Shown here: in pieces, positions 34,811-45,299 of the stretch
Position numbering within the stretch: the first letter of the stretch is position 1
Layout: each line of letters begins with the position of its first letter
Source of the DNA: Brachypodium distachyon
Taxonomy: Eukaryota; Streptophyta; Magnoliopsida; Poales; Poaceae
DNA: 64,000 nucleotides
Assembly (NCBI RefSeq): GCF_000005505.3
Contig: NC_016131.3
Span: 51,259,355-51,323,354, forward strand
Reading direction: 5' to 3'
Made by a program: the position numbers and the translations under genes
The notes under the pieces: model-generated
What the model saw: the letters and a program-made list of their open reading frames with translations, nothing else
Told to the model about the DNA's origin: nothing
Databases searched by the model: none

Positions 34811-36750
34811 ATTTTTTTTTCCGAAAAGGAGGAAATCCCTCGGCTTCTGCATCATCGATCGATGCACACAGCCTTTGTATTATTGAAGTTTCAAACGACA
34901 TGCAAAGCTCAGAAAGTACAACTCAAAATTTAACAAGCTAGGAAAGACCATTACTGATTCGTCGTCCTGAATCCGCACCGGATGACAACTCAGTCGGCAC
35001 AATTTTTGACAGACAGAGGGCTCCCACTCCGGTTTCATTTAAAGGAAATCAAGTGTCTTATACATAAATAGTCTGAACTTAAACACTCACAGGAGTTGGC
35101 TCAGCTAAATAGAACTGAAACCTCCTCAAATATGACAACCGGTGTAGGCCAATTGATCTATCCCTATTACAAACTGCTCATAACAAAGACTCCGGCTTCA
35201 CGATAGGGTTCAGCAACACCACTCCATGGCCCCCCTCGGCATTTCAGATGACAAGTGACAGGAGTCCAACCTCTCAAGTGATGAAAAACCGTCGCCACGA
35301 CTTGCCACAACCTCCCAAAGCACGAGTGAAGTAGATCCAGAGCAGCATGTTCCCGCAGGCTAGCCCTTAAGTCAACAGATGAGCAAACAACAAATAACAC
35401 ACGTGAAAGCTCATTTGGCAATTTGTTAGCACGCATCATGACGAGTTTTTCACAATGTCCAAATGATAACTTCCAGCCTCACAAGAACTAGGTTTGTCTC
35501 CCCCTTGTTAAATTGTAAAAGCGCCTATCCAACAACTCTTGAAAATAGCAAGGATAAAAGAGAAATCATAGCTATATTTGAACACCATTCCACAGAAAAT
35601 GCACCAAAGAGCAAGAAAAAGGCAGACGATCCATGCTTTCTTGCCTAGAGCAAAAAAAAAATGATGATCCCCGTTTCCCCCTCAAGCTTCTTAACACAGC
35701 TCTGGTAGGAATGCTACAATTACTAACTAGTGAACTAAAAGTTATAGGGTCTTCCCTCCGAATTAGCCGAAGGAGAATCACCCACCACCCAACAGAAAAT
35801 CTCTATGAAACATCTACAAATATATCGATACCAAAAGTGAGAAGAAACAAAGAGGGAAAATAATGGCTAGAGGCATGGCTCCTAACCAATTATTTTCCCA
35901 AATCTCGTCTTCCCAATCATATGAAACAACTACAGCAGCTAAGAAAACCTCTTCTCAACATTCTAGATTTCACTTTCTAACTCAAAATTTCATAGAAAAA
36001 AGATATCATTTGCATATTGCAAAATGACACAGCCTAAAGATTGAAGAAAGATCAAACCTCATCTCTTTCGTCCAAACAACAACTAAACTAAACTAAAAAC
36101 AGTAACAAGAAAATACCAAGCACAGAGAAAGAGGAGGTACAGCCGGCTTGAATCCCTTCGAGGCCAACCATGGAACCCACGGAAGATCAAGACGACAATA
36201 TATACCACCCACCAACGATAAAAAGTTCCTCTTCAAGTTCCCTGCGGAAGTTCCACCCCAGCGGCGGACGGGCCGCGAGAACCTTGAAGAAGAGGAGGCC
36301 AGTGGGTCGATGTGCTCATCCCCGACGATCCCCGGCGCCGAGACGGACGAGACGAGCTCATGCGGTGCGGAGAAAGTGGCGCCGGCGCTCTGCAGCCGCT
36401 GCACCTCCTCTCCCCAGCACGCCGGCACGGCGTCGGCCCGGAGCTCACTCGGGCGGCAGATCCGGGCAGGAGACGGCGGATCCGGTCGGGAGGCCGTAAA
36501 TCCAGGCGGCGGCACATCACTCCCAGCGTCCCGGCGGTGGCGGTGGATGCCGCGCCCGAGTGCTCTCTCCGAAGCAGACGAGGTGCGGTAGACACGGGGG
36601 TGGGGGGGTGGGGGTGGAGCAGAACCGGCGGAGTATGGAGAAGGGGCTGGCGGGCTGGTGGCGCCGCCACCCGGAACCCTAGTTCCGCCATTTTTTTCCC
36701 CGTCGCGGGCCCTCCCGTTTTTTCCCCCTCCGGACCAGAGAGCTCGTACC
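34811..36750 (-). mobile_element. Possible LINE-like retroposon, degenerate
   Basis: On the minus strand the 3' end has the TGATGCAGAAGCCGAGGG..CCTCCTTTTCGG and A-run pattern common at the ends of grass retroposons (T run 34812-34820). The far end (36150-36750) is GC-rich like the 5' ends of the other retroposons here. A 226-codon minus frame at 36093-36773 has no recognisable domain. No target duplication was found. Confidence 0.4.
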
Positions 36751-36759
36751 AATTGTCGA

Positions 36760-37350
36760 CAAAGTGGCAGCAATCACACCACCACCACCTACAGCGGCAA
36801 CATCCAGCCCTGCCGCAGCCATAGCGGCACAGCTAGGTCCAACCAAAACGATTGCAGCCGCCCATCAGAGCGACACCAGCAACCTGCTGCAGTCCACCGT
36901 GCGGCAGACCATCTCCATCTACCTACCCGCCAACAAGGAGATGGTCACCACCTTGCTACACCTGGAGCCCGCCCTGCTGCAGGAGGTCCCCTCAATTTGG
37001 CGACCTTGCCGCTGGCCACCAATCATGTCAAACTGCTAACCGGCACGGACACGACATTGCCGCCGCCATAACCAGCAATATGACCACCAACACCCGACGG
37101 AACAACGCCGGCGCCAGGGCCCAAACAACTTCCGCCTCTGCAGCAGCAGTGAATCCAACACCTTCAGCACCTCCAACGAAGGCGACCGAGGCCGATTCCC
37201 CGAACACAACACGTAAAGCCCCATTTGAGCATATCATCGAACACTTAATGTGCAGCCTGCTCACTTCCTTGCACCTGCACACAGAAACATTTGCTCCATG
37301 TCACTCACAACTACAGCGAGGCACGCAAGGCAAACTTCACACTTAACTCA
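36760..37350 (+). other. GC-rich stretch with overlapping ORFs, unassigned
   Basis: Several plus frames are open, for example 36764-37039 starting MAAITPPPPTAATSS. They are Ala/Pro/Thr-rich without a domain. It may be part of a retroposon gag-like region or chance openness from high GC. Confidence 0.3.
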
Positions 37351-37488
37351 AAAGTATAATAATGTTAATAATATGAAATAGTTGTCAGAAAATTATGATT
37401 GAAGTGTAAATCACAGTAATCAAGGTATAAAACATTTAATTTTCATTTAAACCTATGTGTTTGCGTTCTACTAGGTTACAATGTATTG

Positions 37489-38622
37489 GGGGTGAGAGCC
37501 CCAGTTTCTTCTCCCGTCTTCCCGAAGACTCCTGAGCCCTATTCCCCTTCGTCTCCCTTCGCTGGCAGCCCTCCCATCCTCCTCCAGCGGGTTCGCCGGC
37601 CGGAGCAGCGGGGGAGGGAGGCCCGCCCCCCCCCCCCTCCCCCTTATTTATGTATATTACTTCGTTCTTTCGTTGCCTTAGGGGCTTGTGTCGCCATGAC
37701 GTACTTCCGATGCCGGGTCTTGCATGGTTGCCATGGCTGCCGGCTGGAGGTGGCTTGCCGTCCTTCTCCCGTCGCCATGGAAGCTCCTGCAGCTGGTATC
37801 GGTGTCCCTTCCTTCTTAGTTTTCCTAAATAAAATCCGCCCCTCAGATCTGGATCTGAGCAAGCTTTACCATGGCTGCTTATTGGGGCTTTTCCCGTGGT
37901 GGTCATTCGTGAGGCTTTCTCACGCAGATTCCCCTCCTCTCTTCTCCTTGTCGACTATCGGCTGCGAGGTGCTGTAGATATTTGATTGGGGCTCTTTGTT
38001 TGGAGATGGCTGCTGCCGATTTTGGGCGAATACTTGGGCGAACCTTCATGGTGAAGTTGTTCTCCTATGGTGTTCTGTTGTCAGCTCTGCTCTTCTCCAT
38101 TTGCGTTTGTGCAGGGCTGTCGATGCTACATCTTTGCATGCTTTATCTTCATACAGTGCTATCAATGAAGCATGGAGAAGATGCGTCAGTCGTATTGCTG
38201 ACTTTGTTCGAGTTGTGCACCAAAGACAGATCAGTGAGTTCTTGCTGTTGCACCTCAGATATGACAAAGTTGGCGATTCAGGGTGGGGTTCGGTGACGCT
38301 CATTCGATATCTACAACCCTACCATCTACCTCGAGTGCACAAGCCAGAGCGATCGCCAGGAGAGCCGCAGGAGAGGCATCAACTGGCAAGCACGTTTGAG
38401 GCCCTTGAAGGTATCAGCTGCTGCTTTGCTTCAGACTACTCATTTGAACAAGCTGCTGGCTCCTGCCGATGCCTTCTGGGACTGATGTTTTAGTTTTACT
38501 CTTCATGTGTATCTTTTTCTGTATGGGTGTGCTTTGCCTTGTTTAGCTCTGTTCTTCAGAGCTCCATTGCTTGTAGCCTGGATCCTTGACTTAATATATT
38601 TGGCTGCTTTTACAAAAAAAAA
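37489..38622 (+). mobile_element. PolyA retroposon (LINE-like, non-autonomous), 1.13 kb
   Basis: A GC-rich head with a C run (about 37626-37640) leads to a tail ending TTTGGCTGCTTTTAC and an A run. It is flanked by a 14-bp duplication, GTTACAATGTATTG (37475-37488) and GTTACAATATATTG (38623-38636), with one mismatch. It encodes no RT. A 165-codon frame at 37996-38493 has no known domain. Confidence 0.75.
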
Positions 38623-38636
38623 GTTACAATATATTG

Positions 38637-39330
38637 AAAAAAGTGATTTTTCATTTAATGCCGAAATGTGCTGAAAATCCAAAATATGTATGAAATATAG
38701 TAATTTGCTCTAGAAAATTTGAAATTCTTTGAGAAGAACAAGTAACATGTAAGGTTACCAAACAAAAATTCTTATATGTTCTAAACCTTTATTTACTAAT
38801 GTTTTGGACCCAACAGTTGAAATTTGGATGAAACTCTATCAATGGCGGGTGAAGCAAAGCCCGCCACTAATGCTAGTCATTAGTGTCGGGCCACGGGTGC
38901 CCGCTACTGATATGTCGCCACCAAGTTTGTTTTTGCCACAAATACATGAAAATTATATCTTGCCTTCCTTCCCATCAATCAACAGCCGAATAGCCCCTCA
39001 CATGAACTCTAGAAGAAAGAGGATGGCAAGACACGACTCTCGAAGCAAGAACTCAACAAATTTACAAACATATATCGTTGAAATTTTGATTTTTAAAATT
39101 TTTGGTTTCACTGTCGGCCTCGAGGTGCCCGACACGGATAGTTATGGCAGGTTCTAGGCCTATCTGACAAGCTACCGCTCATTTTTTTTCGATTTTTTTT
39201 GCCTTCCTTTATCCAAAGCGGGACTCATAGTGACTTGTCTTCAAACTCATTTTCTTTTTAGTATTTATTGCATTATTATTTTCAGTATTTTTTGCATTAT
39301 TATTTGCGGGTCGTTTCTGTACGAAAATTA
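38637..39330. other. AT-rich DNA with decayed CACTA-like subterminal motifs
   Basis: CAATGGCGGGTGAAGC, CCCGCCACTAATG, GTGTCGGGCCACGGGTGCCCG and CCCGACACGGATAG resemble subterminal words of the CACTA element further right. No termini or transposase are seen. Confidence 0.35.
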
Positions 39331-39336
39331 TTGTAA

Positions 39337-39960
39337 CTAAAGAAAACTCGAATGGATTTTGAAAATACACATATATATATAGTTCATCTCTCCAGCATTA
39401 CATATAGAAATATATGAAAATACATATGGAAAATTATTTGTCCACGCTCTTGGTGATCTTCTCGAAGGACTTGGTACATCTCTAGTGTACCGATCAACGA
39501 TCAGAGCACTTCCACAGAGACTTGTACCGTCGGCGGCGGTGGTGTTGGTGACGGCGACGCACGGCATGCCGGCGGTGCCGTAGAAGCTGGAGACGGAGCT
39601 AGACAAGGCGCCGGCGGCGGAGGAGGCGGTGGCGGTGGTGCAGGTGGCGGGGCCGGTTGACGTACCACCGGCGAAGGAGGAGGCTAGGCGGGCGCTGGAG
39701 ACATGGCCTTCCTTTTACGGCCACCTCGCTTGACGCCAGACGTTGGCGGAGGCGGAGGCGGCGTCGGAGTTCGACGTCGTGGGGGACACCGGCGGCGTCC
39801 ACGACCACGGCGACCAGTGCAGTGCTGCTAACTATGGATTTCATCTTCGTCCGATGAGGTGAAGAATGCCGTCCGTTGGTATGGACATTCTCTGTTGAGC
39901 TGCCTATTCTCCGCTTCAATGGAGTAGCACTGGAAGGAGTCCCCAGACCACCGCGCCATA
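39337..39960 (-). pseudogene. Gene-like remnant, minus strand, unknown family
   Basis: A TATA box (CTATATATA on the minus strand, near 40025-40034) precedes GC-rich sequence with ATG codons at about 39958 and 39842. One frame reads MKSIVSSTALVAVVVDAAGVPH, signal-peptide-like, but soon becomes Arg-rich and stops. Another frame downstream (39337-39606) reads SSVSSFYGTAGMPCVAVTNT. The pieces are in different frames, so either an intron is missed or the gene is broken. I do not recognise it. Confidence 0.35.
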
Positions 39961-40315
39961 TCGATGGATCTTTGCTAGCTAGCAGGGAAGAAGGCTAGAT
40001 GCAAAGGCCGGAATGATGGCACGAAATATATATAGACGTAGAGCTCTTTCGAGAGACTTTCGCACGCCTCCGCAAGTCAAGCTCCCTATAAATTAAGGAA
40101 TATTGAAGGATAGAGGGTGCGCGGGAACACATCAGTTTCCCATGCAAGGCCTTGCAACTACCCACGCACGTCGGTTTCCCATGCAAGACTGCCGCGCACG
40201 CCTCCGCAAGTCAAACCGCTCCGGCGAAGAGTCTCAGAGCATTCATGCAAACCCCTTTCAAAGCCCACCACCCAACACTCATCACCGGAAACCACTCCCC
40301 TTCCCCTTACCATCG

Positions 40316-40323
40316 CTATTTAA
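40316..40323 (+). promoter_or_regulatory. TATA-like box of the 40417-40868 gene remnant
   Basis: CTATTTAA lies about 95 bp upstream of the first ATG. The region before it contains short direct repeats (CGCACGCCTCCGCAAGTCAA at 40061 and 40194, and GTTTCCCATGCAAG twice near 40130-40190). Confidence 0.4.
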
Positions 40324-40416
40324 CCCGGCGCCATGGCACTACTTTTTTCTATTCTTCTCCTTCTTCTACACATCTACACCTCTCTCCACTTCTTCTATGC
40401 GGTTAACCAACGGGCA

Positions 40417-40868
40417 ATGGCATTCCAAGGCCGCACCTTCAACCCGCTGCCCCACACGGAGGAGTAGTTGTTCCCACCGGGCGTTCTTGTGGAGCGTACG
40501 CTCCAGGTGTGGGCGATGTCGCGCAGCAGGAGCCCGATGCGCTGGTCAGGGATTTCCTCCACACCGGGTTCTTACACCGGGAGGCCGTAGGCCCTCCAAT
40601 GTACCGCGTGGAGCAGCTCCGAGAGGATGGTGTCGACACGGCCATCCTAGTGCACCTCACCAATAGTCACGACGCTGAGTACCTCCTTGGCCGCGTGTAT
40701 TGGTGTGGATGCGAGTTTATCGCATTCACGCTGTACAACGTGTACACCAACACGGCGAACACGTTCCCCCACGCCGGCCAGATGCACGGCCTCCCGGAGG
40801 TGGCGCCTATGGAGGGGCCTGCCGAGCCTGGCGTGGCAGCGGAGGAGGAAGCCGGCAGCCAGGAGTGA
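40417..40868 (+). pseudogene. Broken gene of unrecognised family
   Basis: The first frame starts MAFQGRTFNPLPHTEE and meets a TAG at 40465-40467. It continues LFPPGVLVERTLQV, and the protein-like signal then moves to another frame near 40508 (GDVAQQEPDALVRDFLHTGF) and stays open to TGA at 40866. That second part has a globular look (YRVEQLREDGVDTAILVHLT, YLLGRVYWCGCEFIAFTLYN) and an acidic end (AEEEAGSQE). One nonsense codon and one frameshift therefore separate it from an apparent single-exon gene of about 150 residues. A TATA-like box precedes it. The family is unknown to me. Confidence 0.5.
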
Positions 40869-41604
40869 TCGGCCGGCGTCGTTGTGATTGTAAAGTTTTA
40901 TATTAATGTCGTTAAATGTTAGAATTTGCACTGGATGTTTTATGATGATGAATTGCTGTGGTTAGTAATAACCGCTATATTGAACTGCTTGTGATGTGAT
41001 CGCTTCCATAATTTTGCATTAGAGGTGTGTTTTGCTTTCTTCGATTAAGCTATGTAGACGCCGCTTCCCTTCGTAAGTCTCGCCGGTGAGCCCAGGAAGG
41101 CGTATCTGGCGGCGGCGTTGCCAGTGATTCCATTCGTTCAGTATTGCCGGCGAGCACGGAGGCGTATTTGGCGGGGGCGGGGGCATATTTGACAAACAAC
41201 CCTAAATCGGTCCTATTTGGGGTAGGCGGGGAAAGGGATGAGAGAGATAGGCGACGGACCCACCTGTCATTCGTTGCGTCGCCCCACATGTAAGTTAAGT
41301 CGACCGCCCCGACATGTCAGGACGTGGCCCGCATGTAAGGTAACCAGACACGTTAAGACCTGCCCGCTTGCACTGTCTCCTCGCAGCCCCACACGTTAGA
41401 AACGGGGCTCCGGCCCCACCTGTCAGCACTTGCCACGGCCCACCCTTCGGAACCAAACGGTCAAAGGGGTTTGACCGTTAGCAGGTGCTCCGTGAGGGCA
41501 TTTGCGAGGAAACGCGAAACGAACGAGTGTAGCGACGAGCATTGTTTCTGGCGTCGGGTATAACTGAGTACAGCTAAGAGAGGAGGGCACAGAAATAAAA
41601 AAAC

Positions 41605-42131
41605 TTATTTAAATGGCATGGCCCATTCTTATTGCTTATATTTTCAGCAAACATAGGGTTTTTCAAATATATTTAGCTATCTGACAACTTAAACACATCG
41701 GTGGACTAGATCCACATGAACCTCAAGCTCTGCGGCTCGCCTCATACCGGACCTCTTCCTTCTGCACTGCCGCCGTGTTCCAACCGCAGGTGCGGTACGT
41801 GAGCCAGCTGAGAGAGACCGTTGGGCCGTCCCGGTGCCCGATGAAGCCACGTTCAGGCTCGAGATGCTTCTCTCTGTCGACGACGACCGCGCCAACGCCC
41901 ACACCGGAGAGTCGCTCCTACCTACCGCCGCCCAACGTAGTAGGTTCCATGCAGCTCAATGCGTCCACTGGTTTTGCATGGGCTAAGAAGTCCACACACC
42001 GAACGGTGTGGCAGCGTCTTAGTTCTTCCGAACCCAAGCCCATCACGAATATTTATTTAAATGGCGTGGCCCATTCTTATTGCTTACATAGTTTTTTTTC
42101 AAATATATTTAGCTATCTGACTACTTAAATT
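41605..42131. repeat. 80-90 bp direct repeats flanking a 358-bp GC-rich segment
   Basis: TTATTTAAATGGC(A/G)TGGCCCATTCTTATTGCTTA and CAAATATATTTAGCTATCTGAC are shared by 41605-41694 and 42053-42131. The segment between has a fairly open GC-rich frame (AVPVPDEATFRLEMLLSVDDD) with no known domain. Confidence 0.65.
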
Positions 42132-42135
42132 CAAT

Positions 42136-43320
42136 TCAATTTTTTATGTAGCATATACTCCTGCAGCGACGCGCGGAGTGTCCTCTAGTTACCAAATGTG
42201 GCTGATACCGTGTTGGTGCCACGCTGATGACAGAAGCGATGGATATGCCCTCGACGGCGGCAAAACCGGCAGTGAATGGCATTCCTGCAGCAGAAAAAGT
42301 GGTGGCCCGGTTTAAGACAGCGCGTGCACTCTTGCCCAAGCCCATTATGGGGCGATTCTGCCGCAGAGAAATTCTGTGATTCAATGCCCCTGGTGTTATG
42401 AGGCTCATCAACACCGTTTGAATTGCATGCCTGACCGTTGCCGACGGAAACTGAAGTCGTCGAAAAACTGATTCACCATTCCTAGCCGGAGGCTCATTGG
42501 CAGTGGGTGGGAATTGGAACTAGACGATAAAAAACAGTAGTGCAAGGAACAGTAGATTTGCCCTTCTGCTGAAGATGAAATTTGCGCAGATACTCTTGCT
42601 TTTCCAAAGCGATGTCCTCAGCCGAGTAATCGCATCCGTCAGGTCCTACTCCCTTCGTAATAGACCATGTCGAGAAGGGTGAATCAGAGTCCACAGTCCC
42701 CAGTATCTGGAATGCAGATTGCGTACCAATGGGGACAAGATTAGCACCTGAAAGCAGGTTCTGACCTCAAACAGCTTGAGCATAGGATTTGGGTGACTGC
42801 CATGAATTGGCTTCCTCTTGCTCCCATGCGCTGAATTCCTTCACATAGTCCAGACCCCCAAAGCCCCAGAGATGAAAATGCACCACAAAAGATGAACAGT
42901 CAAAGAACAAAAGCTTGGCAATATGAAAACCAATGAACCGGCTAGTGACAAAGAAGCGGTAGGTGCGATCTCGAAGGTGAATGACCCAAAATTCCACAGG
43001 GTCACCACCAAGACAGACATTGAGAAGGTTCGCAACCGAAATCTCATCAAGCCGGAATTTGTAAAATCCGGACGAGAGGATGCAGGAACAGTGATGCGTT
43101 GATGCCATCGACGCCAGAGTGTCTGTCGGAGCTGCACCCCTGGGCGGCGATCAATGGAGAAAACCGTATCTTGGACAGTGTCAGCAGATGGAAAAGCCTG
43201 CCTGGGTCTCTCCTCCGGGCGACGCTCCATGGCCGAGAGATCAAGCTGAGCCGCCATGATGTGTCCGGCAGGCCAGGCTAGGCCGCCATAGCCTCAGATC
43301 TCTCTCCTCCCTCCTCAGAG
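42136..43320 (-). pseudogene. LINE ORF1 (gag-like), 5' part, broken
   Basis: The minus strand begins with a GC-rich leader and ATG at 43257 (MAAQLDLSAMERRPEERPRQ). After a frameshift near 43080 it continues with the ORF1 pattern of plant L1 elements: RTYRFFVTSRFIGFHIAKLL, then FVVHFHLWGFGGLDYVKEFS. Two CCHC knuckles follow near 42220-42340 (CTRCLKPGHHFFCC and CRFCRRRGHIHRFC). ORF1 proteins bind LINE RNA. Endonuclease and RT are absent: a 3'-truncated copy, unlike the usual 5' truncation. Confidence 0.7.
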
Positions 43321-44733
43321 CGAACTGTTACCGAGCTAGTCCAATGATCGGGACATAGTGGACATTCTCGAGGAAAATAAGCAAGTTACTGACAGGGAGA
43401 TCATTATTCCACCTGGTGGTTTTCGAGAATCTAAAGTTGCTTCGCTTCTTTGCCACTATCATGCCAAGGGTGAGTTTTGCAGTTCCCGTTTCTGGAATCG
43501 ACTTGTGCACTTGACTAATGGCCTGGCCTACGCGACAGTTCAATCTTTTTAAGAACTTTTCTTCACTAATTCATGATGAACTTCCAAAACATTTAGACTG
43601 AACTTTCACGATACAAAACATATTTCCAACAATGGAGACAGATTAAAAAAACAATCAAGACAAAATGCCAAAACTTTTGAACAAACTAAATTTAATAGGG
43701 GACAACCAAGTGGAGACTCCTAGTCCTACAAGGTCGATTCCGACCACCATATTTTAAAGGAACTTACCAAAAAAAATCAAGAAACACTTCCGATTTTTTT
43801 GAAGGAACTTCTATAATTTTTAATAAACCCCCAGCAAAAAATTATGTGAACTATCAAATTTTCTAAATATACCAAACTTCCAAACATAGACAAGCATTCA
43901 ACAAAATTTCGGTAAAAACAAGAAAACAAAACCTAGATCGACGAGCAACGACTGCTGAAAAGTTGTCTGATTTTGGCCACCCGAAGGTTATATTTCCCGT
44001 GGTGCGCGACCTGCTGGCCTTCTTGGTGACCGGATTAAGACGCACAATCTCACTTCTCCTAAAATGAAGATGGAGATCTGCACATCTATAAAAAGAAGAA
44101 GTTCGTTGACTCGAAATTGCTCTTCTCATGATATTCCTCAAGTTCTGCACGTTCAGGTACAGAAATGCCAAGTCCTGCAAGGCTACAATGACAGCTGGCC
44201 TGCAAAAAATGAGATTAGAAATCAAGAGGCAACATCTCAACGGAGGTGGAAAAGATTTACTAAACCACATCTCAATGGAACTGGAAAAGATTTACTTAAC
44301 CACATCTCAATGAAATCAAAGTTCAGGTGTGAACGGTCTTTCCTTGTGTTGGAACCAGCCCACTCAGGTTCAAGTCCTAAATTTGGTATAGATGTTTGCA
44401 TTTATTTTAGGATTTAATCAGCACTATTCTACCTAATGGCTTACAACCAATGCCCAAGAAGTAACAACACTCGTTGACTTGTTGGTGCTCGGACCCCCTC
44501 GGCCACTAACCAAGCAGGTGGAGATTGTGCAACTGGTGTTGAGTCAGGCAGTGGTTTGCCCTACGACGATGTCGGAGGCACTCCTCCTCTAGTCCTGTTT
44601 TGTTTGACTAGATAGTTTTTTTATTAGGCGCTATAGTTCTTTCTATTTCCTTTATCATTGGTCTTCCAGTTATCGAAATTGGATTATTTGGTACACGTCG
44701 GTCCGTGACGTGACTATCTTTCCCCGCTATAGA
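43321..44733. other. Intergenic, no confident gene
   Basis: A 64-codon plus frame at 43358-43552 (MDILEENKQVTDREIIIPPG) is unrecognised. Short tandem copies of GGAAAAGATTTACTAAACCACATCTCAA occur near 44230-44310. Nothing else is supported. Confidence 0.4.
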
Positions 44734-44749
44734 CACTACTACAGAAAGG

Positions 44750-45065
44750 CTTATCAGTAACGGTCAGAAAAGTGCATCATTAACGGTCGAGGCCGCCGTT
44801 ACTAACTTCCTGCCAGTAATGATGGGTATCATCAGTAACGGTCGCTCCGACCGTTACTGATGTACCATCATGAGTAACGGTCACAAGGACCGTTACTGAT
44901 GTACCAATCATCAGTGGCGGGCGGCCCGACCCGACCGTTACTGATGATGACCATCATCAGTGACATATCAGTAACGGTCATGTTTCCGCGCCCGCCACTG
45001 ATGATTGGTATATCAGTAACGGTCGCTCTGCCACATCAGTGCCGGGCGAGCGACCGACACTGATA
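44750..45065. repeat. CACTA subterminal repeats, left end
   Basis: More than ten direct and inverted copies of the word (C)ATCAGTAACGGTC and variants such as GACCGTTACTGATG and CCGCCACTGATG. In this superfamily such arrays bind transposase. Confidence 0.85.
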
Positions 45066-45299
45066 CATTTTCAGTTATTAAAAATAATAATTAAAACCAC
45101 AGAAAATACACAACATTTATACACAGAAAAATACACAGCACATATATATTTGGAATACACAGCATAGCACAGCACATCACATCACAGAAAAATACACAGC
45201 CACATCATTTAAAGCATACAAATGTATATAAAGCCGCATCATTAAAAGCATATAAAGAATACAAATGTATCTCACTTCACGACATTGATTACAAAGTGT

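Noticed and set aside
36093..36773. A 226-codon minus ORF as a real gene
   Set aside because: It is Pro/Ser/Arg-rich with no domain and overlaps open frames on the other strand, as expected in GC-rich retroposon heads.
44590..44700. A short plus frame (GAIVLSISFIIGLPVIEIGLF) looking like an organelle membrane peptide
   Set aside because: I could not match it to any plastid or mitochondrial gene. It is short and has no start context.
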